Origin: Stercorarius parasiticus
Taxonomy: Eukaryota; Chordata; Aves; Charadriiformes; Stercorariidae
DNA length: 64,000 bases
Assembly: GCA_013396915.1 (NCBI GenBank)
Contig: VWZL01002601.1
Coordinates: forward strand, 78,559-142,558
Reading direction: 5' to 3'
Shown: positions 37,467 to 49,185 of the stretch, one piece after another
Numbering within the stretch: the first letter of the stretch is position 1
Layout: the number at the start of each line of letters is the position of its first letter
The notes under the pieces: model-generated
Told to the model about the DNA's origin: nothing
The model's input: only the letters and a program-made list of their open reading frames with translations
Database searches by the model: none
Translations under genes and position numbers: made by a program

Positions 37467-40400
37467 GTAAGTTCCATATCATATAAACTTTGAGAATTCT
37501 TACGGATGTCAGTGAATTATTCTTCTTAGCTGAGAGAAAGAAGAGAAAATGAACATGCTGACCATATATATTTTATTATAAAAGTCTTTTCTTTTTCCCC
37601 CTCAGTAAATGATACTTAACTATAATAATAGTACATGAAAGTAAATTCAGTAATTAAAGAGTACAGATGCCAAACTTTTTTTTTTTCCTTTGAAGCAGCA
37701 TATGACTCCTTGTCAGACTTGGGTATATAAAGCTTTGCAATTTTCTTGAGTTTAACGCTTGATTAGAAAGTTGGTGATTTGTCTTATTGACAGCAGTCGC
37801 TCCCTTTTTGCTGGAAGCAAATCCATTAACTCCTCTGTGGGGTAGAAAGGGGTATTTATTTCTAGTGTGTTTTGGTTTCCACCTGTGCATGATAAGACTT
37901 GAGAGGGATTTTAAATTTCCACATTGAAAACCAAGTTAAAAAGTAATAAGCGTAGAAGATTGAAGGAAAAATATGGATGTTTATTCTTGCTAAAGTAAGG
38001 ATGGTTTGTGGGAACCCACAAATCATGCAGAAGATGTCCCTTCTGTTGGGACTGGAGCAGCAGAGCCTTTCTGGTACCAGGTGCTGAAGGAAATAATAAG
38101 TACGTGAGAATTTGAATATACTTATAATGTCTTATGTGTATTTAATGTTTGATCTTCTTCGCTTAAAAGCAGTGTTAACCCTCTCCCTCCTTCCTTTCCC
38201 GGCTCACTCCAAATCTGGGTCAGGCTGTTGGTCCCTCTTAAGCCTGGACACGTTGAGGAGCCCTTACAGAAACTGCACAAAACTATTGTTGTTAATGACA
38301 CCAAACAATTGTCAGTGTCTCAGTTTTCACTATTTGGGTGTTATGAATGTTTTACTTCTCATTTTATTGCTGCAGATCAGATATTCATTTTTTACAGCTC
38401 GCCTGTGTGTCATCTTAACTGCAAAAAAGATTATGAAGAAGGGAAGTTTTATAAGCACTGACGTGGTTGTCATGACTACCTAAGCCTCTTTGCTGGTACC
38501 GTATGAGTCTTTCACTTTATCTCTCTAGCTTTTACACAAACAACTTTTTTTTTTTTTTTTTGCATGAGTACTGAAGAAACAGGGCTCAAGAAGCATCTAT
38601 AAGCCTAAATATGTTGGGGACGTGTGTGTGCAGCATCCAGGTGAGCTAATGCATGTGTTCTGTGCCTGGGACAGTGAGAGACGCAGGTCAAAGCTATTCT
38701 CTACTTTTGACTGAACTTGGCAAGATCTGAAGTCCTGGCAATCAGGGTTGCAAATGACCAAGTGAAGCTGCTCTGCCTTAGCATGAGCTGCAGGTATTCT
38801 CCATGAAGCTGTCAGCATTATAAAGATTGAATTTTTTTTTTTTTTTGGTTCCTGCTCATTTTTCCTTTGCACTAATTGCAATATTTGCAAAGCCTCCCCA
38901 TGTCTTCAGCATCTGATTTTCTCACAGGATGCAAAGCAGGTGGATCTGCCTTTCTCTTTGCCCAGCTAGATTGTCAGGCTCTCCTTCGGATGTTTCTCTC
39001 GCACTTGGTCATTGGAAGCGGGAGAGGTTGCAAGTTCCTGAGCAGCAAAATACCCCCTTGTCCTGAGGAAACCAATACTCCATTTATGGCAGTTTATAAG
39101 AGTCTTCCCACGGGCTCGTAAGGATGGGAGAGCTGGGACATGTGAATGTTCTTTGTGAGGCACTCAGAAAAGTGGAGTTGAGCCTCCAAAGCCGTTTTTT
39201 GGTTTTGTTTGGTTTTGTTTCTTTTTTCTTTAAGGGAAGAGTTTGCTAAGTGACAGACTCATGGATCATTTGCAAGGGAACGACCAAAAGTAGGAGTAGT
39301 GTGAGTCTAAATGTTAGCATATTCCTGATGCTTTACTTCAGGCAAGACGATGAACATAAACCTGATAGGTAATCAAAATGAGAACAAAGAAAAGTACTAA
39401 GTGTGAAAAAAGAAGAGATGTAACATGCTCTGGGCACAGGGTCTCCAAAACAACAAGGGTCAGTTTAAGATAAAGTTTTGTTGCTAGGAGACTGTAACCA
39501 TGAAATATAGAAATGCTGATTAGTTAACATACTCGAGAGATGATGAAAAAAAGACATCTCAGTGTCTGTGTTATGTCAAAAACATAAAACAACACGGTTA
39601 TTTTGGAAAAGCTAAACACAACAATACCAATCCAAACAGCAGTAAATCCAACCCAAATGCAAATGGTCACAGGCTCTGATTTAAAGTTTGATTACAAGAA
39701 TATAGCTGTAGTTAATCACTTAGATGACCCAGCAGTTAAATCATTTGAGGAGGAGGGGGAAGAAGATGATAAAAGAGAGGTTAAATGTATGCAGCTGTGT
39801 CATTCTTTAAGCACTGAATCAACTAAAACCGGTTGGAGAGCTCAGGTGACAGGAGTTTATGCAACTTGTATGTCCACAGCTTTGTGCTTTCCTAAGGACC
39901 CAGAAACTTCCAAGAGACTAATTACAGTATAGAAAGCATTCTAAGTTCCAGGTGGGCGTCAAAGAGAAAAGTTTAGAAAGAAATCTGTAAGAGTTCAGAA
40001 ATATCTGAAAGAAATCAAATTAAAGGAAATAAGGATAGAATTTCAGAAGATATAGATCTGGTCCTCAAGTTCTTTTAATGGTATCAGGAAAATAATAACT
40101 TGCAAAAAGGAAGCCTTCTGTTAAAAATCTTCTCTTTCACGTTGCTCTGGAAAGGCTGCCATGGTCAGAGAAAAATAAAATAGAATTGTCCACCATGATG
40201 AGGTAGGCTTGAATTCCTCATTGTCATTTTGTTCCTAACAAAGATGGCAAATACCTGTGTATAAGAAAACATCTGCAAAATGCTTCTGTAGCTGGTGGGG
40301 ATACGAAGGAAATTTCAAGTAAAACCATTTTCATATGTTCATCTGCTTTTAAATCAGATGTGGTGAGAATCTGGAGTTGTGAAAGCGCTTGCAACTCCTA

Positions 40401-41170
40401 AAAAATAGTAGACCCTTCAATAATGATAGTATAATAAAATCAATAATTTATGCTAAACATACTTAAAAATTGCAAAATGTAATTTAATTATTTTGTCAGC
40501 AGGGAAATGGTGAAGAAATGAGTTGTGCTAGCTTAACTTAATTTTTGTTTGTTCGCACAAGGTTTGTAATTACTTTAACTAAGCAAGTTATTTGTTTTCA
40601 TTAGCAGTAATTGACCAGTAAACGTGATAGTAACATATTTTCTCTTGGAAAACTCTACTAGTAAGTCTCTGTAGTTAAGAGTTCTGAGCAAAAATACCAC
40701 ACAGAGCAGATCTCAGATGTATCATCCCTGAGCCTAGCTATGCTTAACATAATGCATCCATTACTAATTATAAACCTTCAAGTCCACGTAGATCCGTGTC
40801 TTAATGCTGTATGTTGCAGAGATCCAAGTGTTAGCTCAGAAATGCGCTCCCCAAGCTGTGCTTAGACGTCTTTGTAACACCCCAGCAACTGGAGAAGGTT
40901 CATTTATGTAAGTCATGCTCTCAATTTGAATAAAAAAAAGTAGCATAGGTCATCCTGCTAGCAAATATCTTTCACCTGTGCCTCTTCAGTCAGCAAGTGC
41001 CTAGAGGAAGTATTTTGGCTGATAATACCATGGGTACGGGTACTAAATGCCTAGAGACACAAGTATGTCCAGAGCAGAGACAGAGTCAGCTGCCATAGTG
41101 TCCTTTTAAAAAAAATAAATAATAAGTCTGGGGCTTTAATCTTTCTTTACACGTAGTTTTGAGAGCTGGC
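37467..41170. other. Unique non-coding DNA with poly-T runs
   Basis: T17 at 38545-38561 and T15 at 38832-38846. GT/T-rich stretch near 39197-39233. A TTG-started 109-codon frame (39603-39932, plus) with an acidic EEEGEEDD run lies in purine-rich sequence and is not recognised. No exon or RNA gene is seen. Confidence 0.6.
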
Positions 41171-41237
41171 AGCTTCCGTAGTTCAGCAGCAAAGGCAGAT
41201 GCTTAGCATAAGAGCTCAAATCCTCATCCCTGCTCAG
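41171..41237 (+). pseudogene. Degenerate tRNA-Ala(AGC)-like sequence
   Basis: GTAGTTCAG (41178-41186) matches the tRNA D-arm/A-box entry, ATGCTTAGCAT (41199-41209) matches the tRNA-Ala anticodon arm with an AGC anticodon, and CTCAAATCC (41214-41222) resembles a T-loop/B box, in the right order and with spacing near that of a tRNA. However, the 3' side of the anticodon stem does not pair, the variable region is shortened, and acceptor pairing is absent. At most this is a dead tRNA copy or part of a tRNA-derived SINE. Chance similarity cannot be excluded. Confidence 0.35.
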
Positions 41238-42806
41238 GCACAGCGGGAGTAGCAGTCATCCCCCTGTCTCCACTACGGGTGTAATATACAGACACAGTCA
41301 GAAGTAGCACCCCTCAAATCCTGAGTGAGAGAAGGCAGTGTTATCAAGGAAACGAATTGTTATTGGTATTTTTCATCTACTCTGTTTTTATTGTGACTTT
41401 GGTGGCTCTGCAAGAAACAGTCTGGATCTGGATCTCCGTTTTCTGCACCTGGGATAGCTGGAAATTGGAGTGTGTTACTCGAGATACCAAAGGGCTGCAC
41501 ACAGGGCGCTCCTTCTCAGACACTGCTGGTGGCTTTGCATCCAGCATTGTTATTCCCATTGTATGCTGGCACGCACAGAAGGAGTGTCAGACAAACGGTG
41601 TCTGTGAGCGGAAGACTTGATTCCTGCCCAAGCATGTTAGAGATTAGGTCTCTCTGACTCTCCAAATTTTGTTTCCCGCAATTTTCAGTACTGGTGTGAT
41701 TAGCTGCTTTTGCTGTTCTGTTGAGTGGTACCAGGTTAAAGATGACCTGTCAGGCTTGGCTTCCTTGAAGAATCTATGTTAGAGGCTGGGTACTACCAGG
41801 AACTATTTGTTACTGGGGATTTGCCCATGTAAAAGACTGCTGATACCTACCTCTTATTCAACTCCTGTAAATGCTCAATAAAGCTGCCGTTTCACCTGCC
41901 TTGGAACATCATACTGCGTCCTCAGAGCCCCAGAGCAGTCACTGGGATTGCTTTTACAACTGGGAAAATCTATCCTGTTGCAGAGTCAGTAGGGACTGCC
42001 CCAATCCTCTGTAGATCATGAGGAATTTAATTGGTTCTGGAGCTACTCAAAGCTGACAAATGCTTCAAAGTCATCAAACAATTTTAAAAACCAAGAATCC
42101 ATAAGAATTTAAGTGGTTTTTTTTCATAGGCAGTTATCAAACAGAACGCATCTTAGAGAACATGCTCTGGGTAGCTCACTCCCAAGTAGCTAGGTAGTGA
42201 GGAATGACACAAAAAGCAAACTGGGGAGACGTGCCGAAAGCATCAAGGAGTCAGAGTTGGCTGTTTTCTTTACTCTCAATTCCATTGTTTTTTGCCATGA
42301 GGAGAGTACAGGAAAATAAACAAAATTAACACCCAGGAAGGGACAATGACAACTGATTAGTGCATTGTGTTGCAGCAATATCTTCATTGCACTGATAGAT
42401 GACAAGAATCTTGTAATGAGAGTTTTCAGGGAAACAGCATTGCTTGCAAACTCAGACATCAACGATCATTCACACGGTCAACAGATTAGTGTTGTTCATG
42501 GAGCAGCCAACTATCTGCAACAAATAAGTACATTTTCTCAGGATAAAAAGGCAAGCTGAGGATTACAAGGACCCACACTCTTAATCTCTAGACAATCCTC
42601 ATTTCAGGTTCCTTACCTCTTCTTAAAGTCTTGGAATAAATAACATATTGATTTCCCTTAAAACTTAAGAATGTGTTCACTGTTAAAGTATTCACGCTGC
42701 TTATAAAAGAGTAGGGATTATTTTGCTTTTAAGCCTTCCTCTGTCAATGTGAAAAGATATCTATTCTGCCAAATTTGTCCATTATCTTAAAGATTTCAGA
42801 CAGGAA

Positions 42807-42821
42807 ATATATATATATATT
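42807..42821. repeat. (AT)n microsatellite
   Basis: Seven AT units in AT-rich surroundings. Confidence 0.9.
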
Positions 42822-45800
42822 TATACTTATTTGACCTGTTCTTACAGGGCTTACTTCTCAGCTACTAACTGGAAGGGAAAAGGTATTTGGAAACTGTTTG
42901 TTTATACCACTATGTGTCAATGCATATATGTAGATGTGGAGGAAAGCCCTTAATTTGAGGTCAGTACAGGGGTTTACTTGAGCTCTTTTCCCTGCCTAAC
43001 CTGCGCTTGGAGCTGTCTTTTCTGCTAGTGATGCCTCTGAGACCAAAGGATATATCTGTGTGTGAAGGCATATTGTATATAGTCTCTCTATATATATACA
43101 TTATACTATTATGTAGTATGTGGTTTCTTGGTGCTGAACTCCCAACCTGTCCATAACATCTTGCTACATTTAGCTGGTTGGCACATAAACTCTCTTTTAA
43201 TTGCTCTGTTTCGGCATCTGTGAAATATATTCTCAGGAGCTGACCCCCAGCAAAATGTATCCTGAGAGAAGAAAACAGATATGGATTACCTGCTGGGGAT
43301 GAACTGATCGAAAATACCTGCTTTACTGGAAGAGGTAACTGAAGCACTTGCTGCTTAGGCTTTGCTTGACTTCTGAGTTGTCTTTCTCTGAAAGCCATAT
43401 TGTTGATGATCTGCCCCAAATCAGATTTACCTCATCGAGACCAAAATAGGATGCACTCAGTGGGGAAAAAAGTAAACATTGGAAGGCATCATTTTGTCTT
43501 GTAAGTGAGATACTTAGTCCTCAAATAGAGATAGGCATAATACATGCTAATACCTTGCTAGTTCTGGCATTTTGATTTGCAAAACTTCTCCGTAGTTGGA
43601 ACACTGCTGCCACATCTAGAGAGCAATTGTTGCTTGTAAGCTGCTTAAATATTAAATGGTTATTGATTTTTATCCTGGGGAACTCAATAGTTTAAGGCAA
43701 CTGAAACCTCTGTCTAAAAGACTCAGTCCTTGATAAAACTGGAAGTGATAGAGCTTGAAGAAAGAATATTGTAGAACAGCTTTAGGGGGGGTGGGGGGAA
43801 AGGCATGGACATTACTGCAACCAAGGTGTTGCTTAATGCTAAGCAAAATAGCCTGAAATCATGGCTTGAGTTTGTCTGGAGTTCTTTTGGGACCAAATGC
43901 TGGTCTCACTGGCTGCAGCAGTAGAGGAATTTGCTTTTAGAGGATATTCGTGCTGAAAGAATTTGCTCTACAGGTAGGCACACTGGTGGATTTACGATGG
44001 ATTTAGAAATAAGGTAGTTCCGAACTCGGAGACTGGAGATAAAGGCTGTTGTTCAGGTTGTCTCTCTCTCGGTGACTCTTGTACAAGCTACTAATAGTTT
44101 CCAGGAAAGGTTATTCAGTATTAAGTGCTTAGCCCTTGAAGATCTTCAGAGAAGTAACCAAGGAAGTAAAGTATGTATTTCTACAAATACAGAGTATTAT
44201 TCCATCCAGCCATGGTCCTTTCATCTGAAATGTATAACTTGTCAAGTGCATTTCACAAGTCAACTGATTTGTCACTTGTCTGTATGTACGGGGGTCAGAG
44301 TCCAACTCACATACTATTGTTTAAGGAATTTTCCTTTGTATTTTTCTCTGTGGAACATGCTTTTTTCCATAGCAGTATATCACAGACCAAAGTTTACATG
44401 TTGAAGAGAGAAGAGCAGTTTGCAAAGTGGATTTAAACTTCTTCAGAGTTTGAGAAGGTTCTGTTTTGAATTACTTTCTCTTCACTATCTATTGCAGGTT
44501 ACAAAATCTATACTATATATTTTTCTTTTCCCACATGACTTCAATAGGGTCTGGGTTTGATATCGCTCTCCAGGCTATGTTTTTCCTTTATTTTAAAATT
44601 GTCAAATATTTTAAAACTAGCAAGCTCCTGATTAATAATTCATTTGCTTCAGCAAACAGGTCTTGCTGGGTGGTAACCTTGAGCCAATTCTTACTAGTGT
44701 TCTTACAGGCGCAGGAAGCATTCTCCCTCTTTGGAGGCTGCTGTGACATCTCTTTAGACACTTATAAAATAAAGCTAAGTGAATTAGTATTGATTCCCGT
44801 ACTAGGAATAACAGGAATGCAACCTAATCGCCTCTCCAAATCACCAAGGCATTCCTGACTGAGGATGGAGAGTTAAAAATGTATGGAGAAAAGAGGAATC
44901 TTGTGTTGCTGCAGGTAGCGTATGTGGCCGGCACCTAGGCAGGCAGGCCTCGCTCCCAACCTGGTGAATAAGAAATATTTTTAATATTGTATATGTAGTT
45001 GGTAGATACAAAAAGTAGCTTTTCCCTCCATGTTGCATGGTTTCTTGAATTATGTTTCTTTGTTATATTGACAACAAAGATTAATTAATATTTCACAAGT
45101 TTCACTCAGAAGTTCAAACTCTTGTAGCATTTCTCCGCTGTTTTGTTAAGCATGTCTACTGATGCTCTCACTCTCTTGCAAAGTGTTTCTTCCCTTTCCC
45201 CATTCAGCTGAGCAGATCAGGGAATTAATTACTGTTATTATGGGCTAAAGGCACTTCAATGCAAATACAGTTGAAGAGAAAGGTATAAAATTGTCCAAAT
45301 GTTCTGAGCAACTTCTTTTCCTACCTGAATGGTAATTCCCTCCCCTCAGCCTTAAATAGGCTAAATCCTGCTGGAAACAAATATTGAGATGCCAAAGCAG
45401 AACAGTATGTTATGCTGGACAATTTACAGACGTTATACTGTGCATACTGAAAATCCTCTTGCAAGGGCCTAAATACCCGGGCTGCTGTCAGATGTGTTGC
45501 TGACAGTAAAAAGGAAAATAAATAAGAAAGAGTACATTAGAGTAGGATTTTTCATTAAGGAATGCTGACCAGCTTTTCTTATAAACCTACTTTGTAGGCC
45601 GTATTTGATGAGCTACAGGAAACTATTCTTAAGTATACTTTTCCTGGTAAAGGTCACAGGAGTATTCAAAAACTGTCATGCAGGGATTTTGCTGTGCATC
45701 TAAGACCTAATCAAATTGCACCAAGGAAATGAAGTACTTAAAAAGCAGATGAAATTAGTTTTGGAAATGTTTAGCTTAAAATACTGATGTTTACACACAG

Positions 45801-48774
45801 AGCTGAATTTTGAGAGAGATTTGTTCTTCATTGAGCTTTTCTAAGCACGCTTCTTTCATACTTCATTGCCTCAGTTTTGCAAAAGGGAAGGCAGAATTGC
45901 ATCTTCAGTGCAGGTCCAATCCAATATCACCTGCTGTCTCCAGCATTTATGGGTCAGGAGTCCCTCCAGCTAGGGGTGAGGCTGTGTGACGCACAGGGTG
46001 TACTTTCCATAGAACTGCCCCTTATGGGTGCCAGTTAAAATAACAGGGGAGCCATACAGCTCACAGATTAGTGTCATTTACAGATTGACTATATCTCTTC
46101 CAAAAAAAAGCCCTCTATCAAATAGTCTTTTTAGTTACTGTTTGTGTGCAATGGGTAGAGGCAAAAACCTAGAATCAAATGTGTAAGAAATGTGTGACCA
46201 AGCAGTTCTTTTTCACTAAGCAGTTACAAAGGTAGCTTTTATTCAGAAAATCCTTGCATATCTTGAAATGTAATACAGGAATCTGTGAAAACATTAAATT
46301 AAACTGATAAGAATACAATATACTTTTTCTCATCCGCAATTAGCTGTAATCGAACATCTGTTACGTTTTTCAGTGCGGCAGTCCCTGCCTGCTGTAGATG
46401 AGCCCCAAATGTTTGGCGCCTTTATTCCAGAGTGCTTCAAAACACAAGTCAAATTTATTCAGTATTCTTTTTGTTGTTGCTGTTAATTTTGTGATGTCAG
46501 CAGACTCTATGGCAAATTACAATAAATGCAATGCTGGGTGAATGAACTTTCATTAAAAAATATTGGAAAAAATCATGAAATAAAAACAGTGTTCAGTATA
46601 TATCTTGCTGACATAGAAAATACATATCTAAAAATTAATTTAAACAAAGACTGGATTAAGAGATACCTTAACCTTGATATGTGAGCACCTTGCTGAGTGG
46701 GAAATGACTCATACTAGAGCATTCCTTTGTCAAACAAGCTAAGGCCTGGCTAGCAGTGGAAGTCAGCAAACCTATTCCTAGGGTGAGTGTATGTTGTGTA
46801 GCAAGAAGAGAGGCAGCTGGCTACTGGAAAAGTTTACCATGGGAATTCCATGGCTGTCATTTGAGATGGAGGCATTAATTTAACCATCTGTATGTGAAGT
46901 AGATGTAGGAATTCTGCCATCCCTCCAGTCTGAAATTTCACTGTGTACATGTCACGCATGCAGTTGCGCATAAAATAAGTTCTCATTTCTATTTTCTTTC
47001 TTCACTGTGATTATATGATGTGAAAGAAATTGGCTTTGGTCTTGAGGAGTAGGGTAAAATGTATTTTGCCATACATGAGCAGTGAAGTCCTTTGGGGCTT
47101 CTTTATTAAGCATGAGTTACTAATAGGTTGTCTCAGAGGTGAAAAAAGGAGATAACACCAGTTTGAAAGCTTCGAGTCTTGAAAAGACCCTTATCAGGCA
47201 TTTTTCTCTTCAGCTTTTGTTCCATTCCTTTTCCTGTCACTCTGTCATTCATATTTGTTTAATACTCCTGAGCTGCAAATAATTTTTAAATTAAAATGTT
47301 CATATTATAGGATGAATACAGTTACTTATTTAATTGCTGCCATTGCACAATAATAATCACCAACAGGAGCTGCAGCACTCTTTAACCAGTGAGGATCAGG
47401 AGAGATTCCCCTTACAGCAGAGAAATTATGAATATGAAGGTTGGTTTCTCAAAATTAAAGGCCAGTTTGACATGCAGTGGTTCTGGTGATTCATACAAGT
47501 GAAAAATATGAAATATTCCTCTGAAAATAGGAACCTTCTCCAAGTTTTTCACTTATTTTTAACCTGAATCTCATTCTCCTGTGAGAGTCTCTTTAAAATT
47601 TGCATACAGATATACCTGTTAGCCTTTTTCCTATCTGGAAATAACTATTTCCAAACAGGAAAGTTATTTTCCTGCTTAATGTTTTCCTCTGTTTTAAAGA
47701 TTTTTATTTTTTTCCCTGGAAGTAAGAAATTTGTTCACATCTATTAGCATCATCTGCTAAATGAACTTAAAGCCATAAAGCCATTGAACTGGATTCAGGT
47801 AAAACCATACTGAGCTAAAACATCAGCCCTTCGTTTAGGGAAGGCTTTGAGTGCCTGACGTTTAAAGTTGGTGCAAGCATGGCAGCGTGGGAGACACTGG
47901 CACATCACCTGGAGAGTTAGCTCTTAGCCTTGTACAGTGTAAACAAATATTCCAGGGGCATGCTATTTTAAAGTAAGGTTTCCAGCTCCGTAAAGTGGAG
48001 ATGTTTGACTATTAGGCGAGAGTGACATTGCCTGAACTTGCTCACCTTTGACATCATTAATAAACCACAGTGTAGCTTATAAAGAGTAAAATCACCTTTT
48101 ATCATTCAATTTTGTACAGTTGCTAATACTTATGTGCATTAGAAGCTATCGCCAGTCTCTGTGGGCTTAATTACTGGGGAGGAGGGGGGGCTTGCATATT
48201 AAACTGAATAGTTTTTAATATTAAAATACTGCTTGAAACTCTTGTGCTAGAGCATAAAAAGCTTTCTAGTCTCTCATTTTGCTCCTTAATGGAGGATCAA
48301 ACACCATCTGTTTACTTGTTCCAGGAACAAATGGAAGCAAAAATATCCTTTACATAATTTTAATTACTGAAAAAAAAGTCACCATTTTATTCTTAATATT
48401 TTTAATATATCCACCGAATACATAATTCACTGCAAGCAGTAATCTAGCTTGATGGTTTTTATTGGACAAGCTCTTCAGCTAGCATGAATAGGTGTAGTTT
48501 TATTGTCTGAATTACCTCAGCTGTAAGGGGTTCCAGAAATGGTGTTTAAAATATCAGAGTAATCAGAAAGTTATCAGCATACTCAGAAAATGCTAGAGCT
48601 TTGAGCACATTTATTCTCCAGTGGAAAAAATGCCATGAGATGTTGTCCCTGCTGAATGCAGTAGTCAGTCCCTGGCACGCTCACTGGCGTTACGCTGGCG
48701 CTTTTGCTTCCCGTTTAATGCACAAGAGTTGAGCAGCAGCAGGATCCTGCATTGCCCTGAGATCCCCTGAGTGG

Positions 48775-48910
48775 GTCACCGTGCACCAGAGCCCTGGTGC
48801 TTGGTGGTGGGGATGTCCCGTCTCCTCCATCCCTTCGTGGCAGGGGCAGCCCGCGCTTAGTGCCACGGCTCTGCCCGGGGAGCACTCCTTCTGTCTGCAC
48901 GTGGGGACGT
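48775..48910. other. Short CpG-richer patch
   Basis: Roughly nine CpG dinucleotides in about 135 bases of clearly higher GC than the flanks. It is too short for a classic CpG island. No start or splice-bounded exon supports a promoter, so its role is unknown. Confidence 0.5.
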
Positions 48911-49184
48911 TCCTATTCGTGCTGTATTCGACAGCCTTCCTCTAGCCAAATCTGTGCTGCGAGACACTTACGGCAAGGGGATGGAAGAACACTGTGGCTA
49001 AAAAATAATGATCTCTCCACCACAGCATCTTTTCAATTTTTGTGTAGACCAGATAAGCTGTCAGTTGTGATTTAACTGCAGTTACAATAGTGACCATTTT
49101 AACATCAGTATAATTGACGCATTCAGATTTTTCCCCCTTTTTCTGTGATATTAGCTTTAATTTTCTTTTTTCCCTTTTTTCCCT

Positions 49185-49185
49185 N
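49185..49185. other. Ambiguous base N in a pyrimidine-rich tract
   Basis: A single N occurs in TTTTTTCCCT-type sequence, a context prone to base-calling errors. Confidence 0.9.

Larger units (their letters stand above)
41238..49184. other. Unique non-coding DNA
   Basis: No coding exon recognised. The longest non-repeat frame in the window (42961-43419, minus, 152 codons, first ATG at 43396-43398) lies here. It crosses a TA-microsatellite and shows no domain. An (AT)n run lies at 42807-42821. The region 46230-46590 is rich in homeodomain-type cores and unlike simple sequence, so it is a candidate regulatory element. A CpG-richer patch lies at 48775-48910. Confidence 0.6.

Noticed and set aside
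41357..41620. Frame with a hydrophobic start and cysteines (ECQTNGVC), briefly suggestive of an EGF-like or claudin-like piece
   Set aside because: The cysteine spacing and the rest of the sequence fit neither family, and there are no convincing exon boundaries.
42961..43419. 152-codon minus-strand frame
   Set aside because: It starts at a non-ATG codon, crosses a TA repeat, has no recognisable domain, and one frame of this length is expected by chance.
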